Below are positions 24,601 to 37,300 of a DNA stretch of 64,000 bases, piece by piece. The notes beneath the pieces were generated by a model, which saw nothing but the letters and a program-made list of their open reading frames with translations, did not search any database and had not been told where the DNA came from. The stretch comes from Membranipora membranacea (lineage: Eukaryota; Bryozoa; Gymnolaemata; Cheilostomatida; Membraniporidae). Within the stretch, counting starts at the first letter, position 1. Each line of letters begins with the position of its first letter. Position numbers and translations under genes: made by a program. Where the stretch lies: the NCBI GenBank assembly GCA_914767715.1, contig OU612065.1:26600001-26664000 (forward strand), read 5' to 3'.

Positions 24601-27600
24601 GATTACATCTATGAGCCTTATGTGAGTCTCAGTCTCATGTTACGACTGTGAGGCTTCTACATGTAGACCTGACATTCCCATTACACAATGGTGTTTACCA
24701 GTTATGAAATTGACAGGCTTTTGATTACATGGTGGTCTTGAGCCAACCAGAACGAACGATCCTTGTGTAGTGTTGTCTCTTGGCTATGAATTTATAATTT
24801 CTATGTATAACACTCTCCTCCCCTTTTCAACCTGGTAGTCTTTGAATAGAAATATTTGCGGGGGAGGTTGGATTTCTGGCCTTCGAGATGTACTGAAGAT
24901 TGTACATGAAAAAGACTCTTGGAGGGGCTATGTGGTTGCCAACTCGAAATCTGAACCACAGGCTGACTAAACATTCGAACAACAGGTGAAGGCCACCTCA
25001 TTTTAATATCCACGCTATCATATGCGTGATTTCTGTAACTCAGCCTTGAGAAAAACACAATCAGTCACATTTTGTTTTCCCACAGGCCAAGAAAATCAAC
25101 TTCACCGAGGATTGGATGAGACCTTTGTCTGTCAGTACCAATGATCTGGCTCTGGCTAGTAGAGCTTATTACTGGACTGCGGCAGCTATACAGAAGCTGA
25201 GGTCTGGTCGGGATGAGGATGGCGTTTCAGACATCAAGTCAGCGCTGATTGCTGTCGGCAGCGAGGTAACAAATGAACCTTACCAGGAACTTATATCGCT
25301 ATATGAGATAGTAATCACAGGAACTGAGCTTAAAATGTAAGTATATGTAGTGATCAGTGCTGGATGTAACAAGTTTGAAGGAAATTTAAGTGTGTCCGTT
25401 TTGGATAAACTTTTTTATTTAGTGATTGTGTGATCTCAGTATATCAGTTACCAAGAGGAGATGACTCATCAATATAAATCTTGAAAACCGCAGCTCAAGC
25501 GGATCCTTCCCATCCTCACCTCGCTCCGCTCTGTCCTGTTCGGGTATAGCGGATGTCACTGGATGGTAGTTCATAACATATTATTGTGATGTTGTCCAAT
25601 TTCATTGCCTATAAAAAATTTAATATTTTATAAGGGCTGATGATAAGGAAGGAACCTTAGAATCTGCACGCCAGGCCGCTGCTACCCAGGACATACTTCA
25701 GAAGTCCGACTTCACGCTACAAGGTGTACCAGGATCTAGTCTATTCAAGATGCTCATACCTCTGGGGTATCAGTTTGAGGCTGATATGCTGAGGGAGTTA
25801 TATGCTAAGGCCTCCGCAGCTGCAGAGGCGGACGAGGAAGTCACGCAGCTTGTTTCTGTGGATGAGCTTGTGGTCTCATTCAAGAGAAATTGTGATACAC
25901 CACCTCTCAATATATCTAGTGAGTCAATCATCAACAAGAAGTTCCCTTATATATACATTTTGGCAGACAATGTCATCCTGGACGGATGTCCTTCATGATG
26001 TGCCAAAGCAATTTCCTTGCTTGCTAAGTTACAATCTACTAATAGTTTGAAATTAGAATTTGAATTTGAGCCTGTAACTTTGCATCCCTGGGTGTAAGAT
26101 TTGTCTGTAAGTTTGGCTCTCTTTTTTTGAGGCCACACTCTTCCGAACTCCTAGAATTGTCATCAAATTAACTCATCGGCTGCGGTGGAGTGTGTTGTTT
26201 GTCTCAAGACACTCTCAACACATCAGATTTTATCGTTAGATTATATTTTAAGCATTTTAGGTAAGTAAGCAGTAAGTAGGGTGTTGCCACAGAATTCCAT
26301 TATAGCCCGATGCATCTGATCTGACAACCAACTATCAATTAACTTATCCATTGCATTAGCTATATATAACCAAGGAGTAACAACTTGATAAAACTTATAT
26401 AACCCTGATGATCTTCCATAACAACTAAAGCCATAAATGGAACTGATTCCCTTTTACAGGATTTCTGAAAGGTTACGGTGATGCATTGAGAGAGCAGCAT
26501 GGCAACACACCGAAAACAGATGAGACCACTATACCAGCTCATATAGAAGTGTATGAACGCTTACGTAAGTATGACATGGTATTTTTGCTTTTAAAGATGA
26601 TTATGTATAATTTTACTCTATTAATTAGTGGTTACGGAGGCGGAATTATTTCCACATGATTGAAAATGTATACTCCAGATTCAAATGGATTTGGTCTTTA
26701 TGAAATCATTGTAATCATAGACAAAGGAATGACTCATGGTAGGCAAATTATCCAACATACTCTGATCACCAATTCTTGACACATTGACATATTTCAGTCA
26801 TGAACTGAATTTACCATGAGTTTAGTATAATAATCATAGAGTCAATTCATCTTTGCAGGAATTCCGATCATCACATTGTCATATGTGTCAAGTTGTGTAT
26901 AACCATAAACACATAAATATTCTTATATGTTAACTTGAAAAACAAATTATTGTTAGAGTTTAACACTACATTTTCCTTGCGTTTTAGTTGAAGCATGGAA
27001 AGACTCAGATGCCAATCCCGAAGATTTCCCTGTGAAAGCTGAGGCATCAAACACCATAGAGACGTTCTATGATGCTCCAGTGACAGGATGTTTATCTGAT
27101 GCTTTCCAGATAGTCTCAGGCACAGAACTATGCTGGGGAGGATATGTGATTATAGGAGTTTCTGTTGCTGTAGTTGTCCTGATCGCCATTGTTGTCGGGG
27201 TAAGCCAAGAGAAAAGAAGTTTTTTGGCACAAATTCTATGGTTGTTTTCTCTGTACATGCAGCTGGATGAGGTTTTTCGTTGTACTTGGCACTACCAGAT
27301 ATTTCTGATTATCTTGAAAGTCTTTAATGTGCGGTTGTCATATATGATAAATGGATATATTCTGATTCTATTGTGTACATAATTTGCGTTGGGATCTGTG
27401 GCAAGTTTACACAAGGAAGTATAAAAGCTGATAAGTTTCAACAACAATCTGTGCACCACTCTTTTTCTGGGAGTTATATTAACATGCTCAAAGTGGGGAC
27501 AATTCTTAATTTCCGTCTTGGGCAAATAATCTTCTATTGTTTTTTAATTTTCCTACTATTTCATGTCTTTAGATTCTATGTCTGCGAAAGAAAGCAACAG

Positions 27601-28206
27601 CACCTGCTAAGAACAAAGATAAGGAGAAAGCTTTCATATTTTCCGGTCCCACTTTATCGCGACGAGACAGCTTCAACAGCTACCAGATGGGAACCATGAG
27701 CACTGGATCGCCAACACCATACGCTAGTCAAACCTTAGATCTCAAGTAAGTTTTACCATCAACAGTTATGTTTCTTTATGTCTTATTCATGGAATATGTT
27801 GCTGCTCATTTATATCCAGAAACAAAATTACGATTGTATTCACGATAATTTAGTACTACAAAGTTCATCACACCAAATAGTGTGATATTGTGTTATTAAT
27901 TAATATAATCTATGCTCCTTGATGTTGCACAATTCTTTGGTGTGAGGGTCAACCCATGCAATATTAGAGTTTAAGTGGGAAATCAGTTGTAGGTGTGATT
28001 GGTTATATTGCTCAACTTAGAAAACTTGAAGGTAAATACTACCTTCCTTGACGTCAATGTACTGTATAAATAAAGATCCTTGTTTACATATTTTAAGTGT
28101 TTGCTCATGATAACTTTTTACACATTTTTGTAGACGGAATCTTTATCAAGATGACTATACTTCACGAAGTCACACGATTGACCCCCACCATAGGCAATAT
28201 TACTGA
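21642..28206 (+). CDS. PAN/apple-like plus TPR-like single-pass receptor, paralogue 2
   Basis: Ten exons: 21642-21816, 22159-22554, 23063-23889, 24475-24621, 25086-25336, 25635-25918, 26460-26564, 26988-27199, 27573-27745 and 28134-28206 (880 aa, frame intact). Domain order equals paralogue 1: signal peptide (MAARLLTLLLVGLITRYSHG), the shared LWNNRDILGNSTTWNHPL segment, a PAN-like domain (AGACIMACVAEKDFECRELD, then GGVCALYD), and a TPR unit (FALGWKAMETGWYNLAQ, LDPDYYMAYIGKAL). A GCLSDAF...LCWGGY Cys pair precedes the membrane helix (IIGVSVAVVVLIAIVVG), and the tail has FSGPTLSRRDSFNSYQMG and YASQTL. The exon 3 acceptor (TTGTTGTAG at 23054-23062) was chosen because the equivalent site in paralogue 1 yields the same 827-base exon. 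An upstream in-frame ATG at 21621 is possible but gives a poorer signal peptide. Confidence 0.85.
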
Positions 28207-31200
28207 GTGAGCACTCTTGTCTAGTTTTGTCTATTCTCTTTTATTTTCTGAGTAACATCCGGACTTGTGCCGCGATACATGACCACGCAAATATGTATAA
28301 TTTAGGCCTCGCAATTTGTTAGGGTCACCTACATTTTAATATGATATATTACTATACATGAGATCCTTATTCAAATATCTCATACCACTAAAATAGATGA
28401 CATTAATGCACCATGCATGCCAATGTATTTGATGGTAGTTTAAACTTATGGCTGATATGAGGAGCAATGCAATAGCCACATAAATAGCTGCACAATGCTC
28501 TTTTTGTTTCACCTGAGCATTTGGGCATGGTCTTGGCTTTGACATGGTTTTCCAAAACGCTTTTTATGCTTGCTAAGACTTGTATGTATAGGATTTATTT
28601 TGGTTGTTTTATGTCTGATGTAATGCTCTGTAGTGTCACTGAATTGCTTACCAAGTCTTGCACACTAGCTTCACATTAACATCATTATAACCTAGCTGTA
28701 CGGTCGCTACTTCTATGTGGCGACTAATTTACGTAGTTTTTGCAGTCTTACTATGCAGCCTGCTATCAACCTCGTCTTCTCGGATTTCCACTTTTAACAT
28801 ACGAACTTCTCTGAGAGGGCACTCATGTGGTATGAAAAGTGCGACCATGTTATGAGCTTATGAGTATATTGTATGTTTTCTTATACAGGTTCATAATAAA
28901 GAAATTATTAATAAAAGTATTATGGTTTCAATTTCTTTTAATCAATGCTGTATTCAATTTCAATACCATTGTGTTGTTGATTTTTGTGGATTAGAAACTA
29001 TGGTCAGGGGCTACATTTTATCAATGGGCCTTTATCAGCTGAAATTGGCAGTAGTTGCCATGCAACCATACTTTACATCCTTATAGCCTGTCATGTGCTT
29101 AGCACTCCCGCCATATTCTTGCCCACTAATGATTGGATATTTAATAGCATTGGCCAATCATATTGATGGATTGATAAAGGGGAGGTTCTTATACTGCATA
29201 TTGCCTGAGTCTGGTTTGCACCTGTTAGTTCCCTGTAAGGCGATAAGTGAACATCTTGCTAGAGTTGTCGGTTAATGCCAAGGCTTTGCCATTCTTGAAA
29301 TCCTTCAAAGTTTGGAAAGAGCGGCAGCCAATGCTTTATATATTTTAATCAAAAGAATCGTTTGATACAATACAGGCGACAGCTGAGAACTATTTACAAA
29401 CTGGAATAAGCAGAGGTAACATTTGGTGTGCCTTATCTGTTTTACTTCGTGTAAGCTCGACAAAAGCATCACGTCTTTTGTGATTGCTGTCAGTAAGTCT
29501 TAACATATCTTGTGTATGTAGTAAATGTGGTGGTATATCATTCAATCAGTCCGTACAATTTTCGGCCTCCGCTCCGACAGTTCAACAATTTCTGATGTCG
29601 ATCATCATTTAATAACCTGTAACATGTGAAATTATATTGACACCTGTTCTGTTGGTTCTGCCGGCACATTCACGTATCATACAATCATAAAACTGTGAAA
29701 GTGGTAGATGTCAGATTGTCAGAACTTGGAAGCACTTACCTCACTCTTCGTGTCATTAGCAACTGTTCTTACACCCAGTATTCCTATGTCGAACACAATA
29801 TCACACAATTATTTTACACACAATCTGTCCACTGAACAGTAACTGTAATGATATATCCATTTCTCGTGTAGGAATAATTTCTGAGAGGACATATTTGGAT
29901 ACTTAGTAACCTTTCTTCAAAGATGGGGCAGCGAAGATATGATCCTGTTCCCGGTCAGTAGATCAATGCATCACTGTGCTGTCGACCTTCTGAACTCTAC
30001 ATACTGCTAGAGTCAGCACAGTGACTTCTCTATTGGCAATCAGCTTCATGGTAAGATATACCGATGTGATATATAACTTTTAATGTCACTGTTCTTCTTG
30101 TGGTTTTGACTGCTTTTGCGAATCTTTCAGGGGTACTTGTTGCGTTACATTGGGATATAGGCCTTTTCCTTGTTTAAATCATAGTTGGACTGATGTAGAT
30201 AAACTCATCAACTGCGGGTCAGTATTTCATAGAAAACTTTCTTTCAACAGCTGCCTGTTGGAGACATTTTATCACTTATTTGCCATGTCTTGTGCGTGGT
30301 AAGTTTTTTCAGCAGTCAATAATAAACTTTGGGAGCCATATGTGATTGGTACTGTGTGACAGAAACTACCTTCAATATCCTTATTTAGTTAAACCATTTA
30401 TAATGTTCACTCTGTTCAGAGAGCATATTACACAAGTTTCAATTTAAGAATTTGTAGAAGTCATTGAACCCATGGGACTAATTCTTATAAAGTTCTATCG
30501 ATTTGTTAAAAATGTAATTCAGGTATCATAACTTGGACAAGGATGTTTAGGGCGTTTCAGGCGCTAAAAATACTAAAAATCATAGCTTTGGGGTTACAAT
30601 GCGGTACAGTAATTGTGTGCATCAGGACAAGGGTAACTTTACTTCCTAAATATTTCTAAATCGAATGTAAATATTGAAAGATAAGCCTGCCTTTCAAAGT
30701 ATTTTTATATTAAATCCTTACATAATTGAGGCAATAAGGTTTATCTGCTGAGTGTTGAAAAGAGCTTTTCAAGGTACAATAGGGACTCAATTAAGCCAGT
30801 TCGTGTTTGGAACTTTATCAGCGATTTAACTTGAGATAAACTGTAGTTTACAAAATCGTAGGCTGGTAAATTACAAGCTGAACCGCTGGAAGTAAATTGT
30901 AGCAGCATTTTGTTGTAGATAAAGCAGTGGTAAAAAGCAGCACTGGCTTTTCAAACGCTGTCCATACTTGATATGTTGTGGCAAGTTTAATGGAGGACTA
31001 GAAACTTGCCAAATTATCGAAATAAGAAGTCATTCATAACTCTATATTACATCATCTCAAATACTTTTGCATTGTTTTCCTCACAATTTTGTCAAGTCCC
31101 ATTATATCGCTGAATCATTAAGGTGAATCGTGAACCTAATTTATAATACATCTATTATTTAGAAAATAATGGGTCTGATCGATCTTTGGTCTTTATTGAT

Positions 31201-31324
31201 GTCTCATTAATATTGTTTTGCTGATTAAGATGTTGCCTCTATATTGTTTCAGGTCCATCATCAATAACTATTATCAAAGACTACAAAAGCCTCGCTGTCT
31301 TATAATAGCTCGGAGAAACTCATC
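28207..31324. other. Gene-free region upstream of GLIS (contains its 5' UTR end)
   Basis: About 3 kb with no supported coding exon. The last part (from the acceptor TTTCAG ending near 31251 to 31324) is probably non-coding 5' exon of the GLIS gene, because a TAA lies in frame upstream of the ATG. The rest may hold the GLIS promoter or intron 1; I see nothing specific. Confidence 0.5.
28895..28900 (+). terminator. Candidate polyadenylation signal AATAAA of PAN/TPR paralogue 2
   Basis: AATAAA within TCATAATAAAGAAATT, about 690 bases after the stop codon at 28206, followed by a second AATAAA at about 28910. Plausible 3' UTR length; no transcript evidence. Confidence 0.4.
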
Positions 31325-34300
31325 ATGATAACTGGAACTAGTTCTGGGTATGCTGTTTACTCTTTTTATCGTCTTATCTTATTTGAATTTTTGTTTCAAT
31401 TTGTCACAAACAGTAAACATAAACATGTTCCTGACATTGGATATGACAAAATGATGACCTCATGTTTTGCCCCATCCATGCTAATCTTTGGCACTGTACT
31501 GGTGGTGCCACTGTTCCATACGTGTTGAGTGGGAAACTTGTTTGGCCTCCTTGCATCACAGTGTACTGTGAGTTGAGATCAAAATACATGTATGGTGTAA
31601 TTTTAAGCATTCAATATGTAAGCCAAACCAGGACTTGCCCAAGCAATAAAAGTCAGGTAGCAGACTGTTGTAAGCGGCTATGATGATGTCCTACATGCAG
31701 GTTACCGTTTTCCACAATGAAAGGATGTTGGTTCCTAATGGCCGTTTACTGTCCCAGTTTTGGATAGCCCATAAGGATAGCTGATGGTTATTGGGGTTCT
31801 ATTTCTAAGCTGATTAGTTTCCGCGCAATGATGAAATTCTATTTTTAAATACGTAATAATAAGGCAGCTTTCTTTATTTAAAGTTACATCAGGGATGTTC
31901 TTGTCAGCGCGTGATAGGGCATATGAATGATCAGCTCCACAAATATAATAACAAGTGTTGTGCCTTTTAGGAAAAACTCTATCTAATATCTGTATCTATC
32001 TATACTAAAACTTCAAAGGCAAATAGAATGATAACCCTTATATCATATCATGTATTAAGAAATAAATGGTAAAGATGTACTCACTATCTTGGGCTTTCTA
32101 TTGTAGAGATGGCCAGGGCGGTGATGTACCTACAGTACGGATACAGGCTGGAACCCCTGTGCCTGCTGGAGATAAAGGGACACCGTCTAAAGGTGCACTG
32201 CCATTTGTACACAAGAAACCTGCGGCTGTACCATCATATGCTCCTATCCCACATAAAAGCCCTTTCAAGACGAATATCAAAAAAGGTGAGAAAATGGTAT
32301 CATTGGCATCATGATAACATAACTTACATCATGATATGTTTTGATGGTGTATGACATTGAGAATGTTTAACTCTGGCTGCAACCAGTATGGATCATTTAT
32401 ATAGATGCGTATCGCCGTATTCCATGAAAAAATACATGTTTCTTTCAGTTTCACTTCTTTGGTTCGGATGTGCAAATAATAAGATATTAGCTCGATTCTT
32501 TAAAAAAAAGCAATACATTGAGTTGAGCTGTGCTAGAAATGTTTCCAAATAACCTAATTTTGATTTTTTGTCATATTTGTTGACCAATATTTGCTTATGC
32601 GTTTTAGAGCCCAGTTTGGATTACCAGCCATCTTGCAATGGAGGACAAATGCCATTTAGACCCCACCCTCCGAGCAAAATACCATTACCTAGCTACACAT
32701 CAGCAGGACAATCATCACATGGGCTCAACGGGCACAATGATGTCTTCAAAAAGCCAAGCTTGTCATCACTGTCTCAGTCATCATTATATCATAGTAACTC
32801 AGTGTCGCGACTGGACACAGTAAACCTTAGGTTACCGGATCACCAAAATGCCAACCACTCCCCAACACCTAGTGACATTTCAAGCATAAGAATGACACCA
32901 CACCATTCTTCTGTGCTGACTCCAACTCTAGAGCAACAGAATGGTGTTCATACCCCTAGAACGCCTCTAACAGCAGACAGAGGACACAACTTCTTGGAAC
33001 CTCTGCCAGTCTCTAGGCCTGATTGGAATAATTTCAAAGTGTTGCCTGGACTACACGGTGGCCATGGTCAAACCCAAGAGAACACTGACCCACAGCATCC
33101 CGGCAGCTCACTGTCACAGTATCCTGTAAGCAATGTGTCCCTCTCACCTTTTCCTCTTGATTTTAGTCCAGCACCTTCTATTTTCTCTAGTCCACGGCAC
33201 TCAGCCAAATCGCATCGGCAGAAGCGGGCTTTGTCAATATCACCCCTCTCTGCTGATGGGATAGATCTAAATGCCATCATCAGAACCTCCCCAACATCTC
33301 TGGTAGCTTACATCAATGGAGGATCAAGCAGAGCATCATCTGCCAACAGAAGTAGGCTCAGCCCATTTACAAGCAATAACACTGGCACTCTACATTACGC
33401 TATGGGTAACCAAGGTCATCTCAATCCAAGAAACATTTCAGAGATGAAAATCAAAGAAGAGTATATGAGTGAGGACCAGGCAAGGATGGCCGCCCTTGAA
33501 CAACAAGGTCATGGTCATGACATGATGTCATCCAATCAGGTGGTGCTACCACAAAATCAAATACAGATGGTAGAGAGTTACACCTACAGGCAGCAGCCAC
33601 ATCCTAGCCATGTGCAACAACAGCAGCAGCAGCAGCATCACCAGGACATGCAGAACCATCATATGATGAGTCAGCCACCACTACCACTTCAGCAGACTTA
33701 CAAACAAGAGCCGATGCAGCTCTCTCATCATCAGCCGCCGCCTCCACATCCGTCTGTCTACCATCCACAGCATCATCAACAGCATCATCCTCAAGAGAAT
33801 CCGTTCTACCATCCGGAACAACAGATGCCTCAGCTAACAGCAAGGCCTCCTCCTCTGCCCAGACCAGGGGTAAGTAGACCAAGAACCATATCTTTATTAA
33901 AAAGAGGATCAAATATTCATTAAAATGGAAAGATTATGTGAAACATCCTTTGACTCCAATTAGTGGGCTTGCTGTGCGTTTGCTAAACTGTCAGTATTTA
34001 CTTGAAAGGTTTTAGAAATTCTGATTTCTCGCCCTCATCACCCTGAACTGAACTGAACTGGTTTGTGGGTCTGTACATTCAAAATTGGGCTGCCTCATAA
34101 TGATATATGAAATCTTCAGACGTGAATCAGGATTCAATGAATTTTTAAATCGAACAAATTAGTCCTTGGTAATTTAATCTGAATCAATTTGATCTGATAA
34201 AAGCATAATTACACACCTAGATTTTCTAGCCATTGCTACTTCGAGACAATAATCTCGGTGATAATTTTAACCTGTCTCAGTACCTGTGATTAAGAATCAA

Positions 34301-37300
34301 GTCACGATATTAAAATATTGCATTTCGTCAAGTGCTTATTTACTCCTCATCCCGCTAATTTGTCGGCTGAATATCTGCTGATGAGGCTATTTGAGACTTG
34401 AGCCTCGGCCGAGGAATTGGTACAATTCTATTATTTACGCTCCTCTGACATCAATGCCTACATGTCGCAAAACACACAAATCTGCAAAGAAAATCAGTTT
34501 CCAGAAGTTTTTTCTTGTTTCTGTAAACAGTAAAGTAAAGTAAGGCAAAGACAGAGGTGTAACATTCACTATATATTTAGATAATATGATGACGTCAAAT
34601 CCTGAAAATATGTTTATGGCCTTGAAACATTTCGTGACTATGGGTGCACCAAGTCACCACAGTGGTTATCGAAAATCTCGACCTTGATTCCAAAATTACT
34701 TTATGTTTAATTTTCAATCCCTCACATTTCTCCTTTCATTTTCTTGTGGATGGATTTCAGTTATTGTTTTATTGGTAGGTTGCTCTGACACCGAGGAAGC
34801 CGCCTGTGTACCCGGGTAATGGAGCTCACGCGGAGCAGATGGACACACAGTATAATATTAAGGAGGATTACAGCGATAACGACGATGAAGACGAGGAGAA
34901 CGAGGAAGCAAAGGTATGTGAGGTCAAGGCCAACATGTATGTTTTGTCTTTCCCAGTCGGGGGGGGGGGGGGTGAGGCAAGAGTCTGGGGGGCTCAGACC
35001 AATCTTTACCCAGTGGCCAGATATTTCTATCATACCTGTTGAACACTGATGACAATAATGCAATTGTTTTTGTCTTAACAGCCACTATGGTGTATCGTTA
35101 GAATGGTAAACAGTGTTCATGCTAATTTTGTTTCTGAATGTTTGCCGAGTCCATGTCTGAATATCGGCAGCAAATTTTTTTTTATTTTAAAGGTGACGCA
35201 GTGTCAATGGATTGACTGCGATAAGATATGTGAGAGCAAAGAAGATCTGGTGAAGCACGTGGAGAGGAATCACATTGACCACCGCAAAGGTGAAGATTTC
35301 ACCTGCTTCTGGAGAGACTGTAAGCGGGATCATAAACCTTTCAACGCTAGATATAAGTTACTGATACACATGAGAGTACACACCGGAGAAAGACCCAACA
35401 AGTGCACGGTAAGTTCCAAGCCGGCAAAAGGTTGGGGGGGTGTAGAACGGGGGCATGAGACTAGGGTACTCGGACTAGAGGATTCAAGGAGCTTCATACA
35501 ACTCATATACATAAATGTATTAACACCTTTAAAGCTCCTATGTTTGAATGTGAAACTAGCTTCAATGTCACTTTGCTGACTAAATTAGTTAATCTCTGTC
35601 CTTGCTCAACACTGTGTTTGTGAGATTTGAGCTGTGTTTGGAAATGGTTATTTTATTTTACCAAGAACAATGGCGAAACAAAACTGCTCAAAAATAGGTG
35701 TATGTAAGTTTGATCAATGTAAATTATGCCTCATTGATCTATTGAAAATCTGAATCAAATCGCTGATTGTGTTGATATCTTGCCAAATCAGACGAACAAA
35801 CAAGCTCTATGCTGCCTTAAAGTTTCAATGAATAAATGCCTAAGATTCGTATCAATGCAAACATGCTGAGCACAATAAACTGGTTGATACAAAAACTGGT
35901 TAAACATTTCAATGCAGAAAAAGATTCCAAGACAAAGGGCAGCTCTATTTGAACAAATCAGAACGAGACATTCAATACATGGCAAATCTACCAAGTTCAT
36001 GATTGCCAAGTAAACTTGAGTCTTTGAAAATTTTATTCCGTTGTTAACAGTGCACACTGAAATATGTTAAATCAGCCGTTTGAAGTGTGTTGTAACTGCT
36101 GATGTTTTCAGATCTCACTTCTTTTAGATACATAGTTTGTTGATGTGACAAATTGTTATAATATTGGCATGTAAACCTCTTGAATTCACTTCAATTTCAC
36201 AAAATATTTATCCTCTGCGGTTTTGTGTTTCAAAGCTGTCTTAATTTTCAAGCTGCTGATTGTCACTTGATCACCAAACCATATCGCTTTGTTCAAAACA
36301 GATGTTATTTACGCATTTCAATATTATAGTTCCTGCCAAAATGGTAGAGTGGCAGCAGTGCGCCAACTAATTGGTCTCTTTTGTACAATAAAGCTTCAAG
36401 CTTTGACGTAATACATCACCAATCACTGGCCAAAACAAAAGAGCCTAAACCTAGCTGAAAATGTTCACTCATTTGACCGTAATATCTGAAGCGTGGAGCT
36501 CCTCCACACATTCAAGCCCTTGCATAAATACTTTAGTGGACTTCTCCCATTATCTAACTAGAACAAGTTTTTTTCTCTCTGTGGTGGTGGCGGCGCCTCC
36601 ATACCTAACATGCGCAATATCCCTACGCCACCACAAAGGAACAAACATGTTTTATTATCTAACCTTGTTATATCAATTTATGTTGCATTTATCATAAATC
36701 TATTCTCTTTATAATGATGGATGTATCTTTCCTTACATGTAGCATGCAGGATGTGACAAGTCATTCTCGCGACTTGAAAATCTAAAGATACATTTGCGAT
36801 CTCACACTGGAGAGAGGCCATATAAGTGTACATATGAGTCCTGTACTAAAGCCTTCAGTAATAGTTCTGACAGAGCAAAGCATCAGAGGACGCATCAAGA
36901 TACGGTAATGACCTAAACTTAGGTGTTATGTGGCAGTATTAAGCCCTGACCTTGCAATGTTGAACACCATAGCCTATGGTCTCAAAGGCTATGGTTTCGG
37001 AGGCTATAGCCTCAAAGGCAATGGGCCTGAAGGCTTGTCGTAGTCCAATTCTTACAAAGTTATGTTATGTGCTGATGGGTCAAGCTGGACAGGTCTCACT
37101 TCCCCTTCTCAAGTCATCACTTTAATTTACTCATCCCTTGTCATTTCTTACTATCAAATTAATATATTTAAAAAAATCCAATAATGGCGATCTGCAGCCA
37201 CCAAAGAATTATTATAGGTAAGACTACTCCTATATACAAAACAATAAAACCTAAATAGTTATGCGACGCTGGTGTTAAAATTATACTTTTCTTTGCATTA

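Noticed and set aside
33604-33912. 102-codon minus-strand Ala/Asp/Val-rich frame
   Set aside because: Reverse reading of the CAG/CAT-rich GLIS exon 3; composition explained by the repeats.
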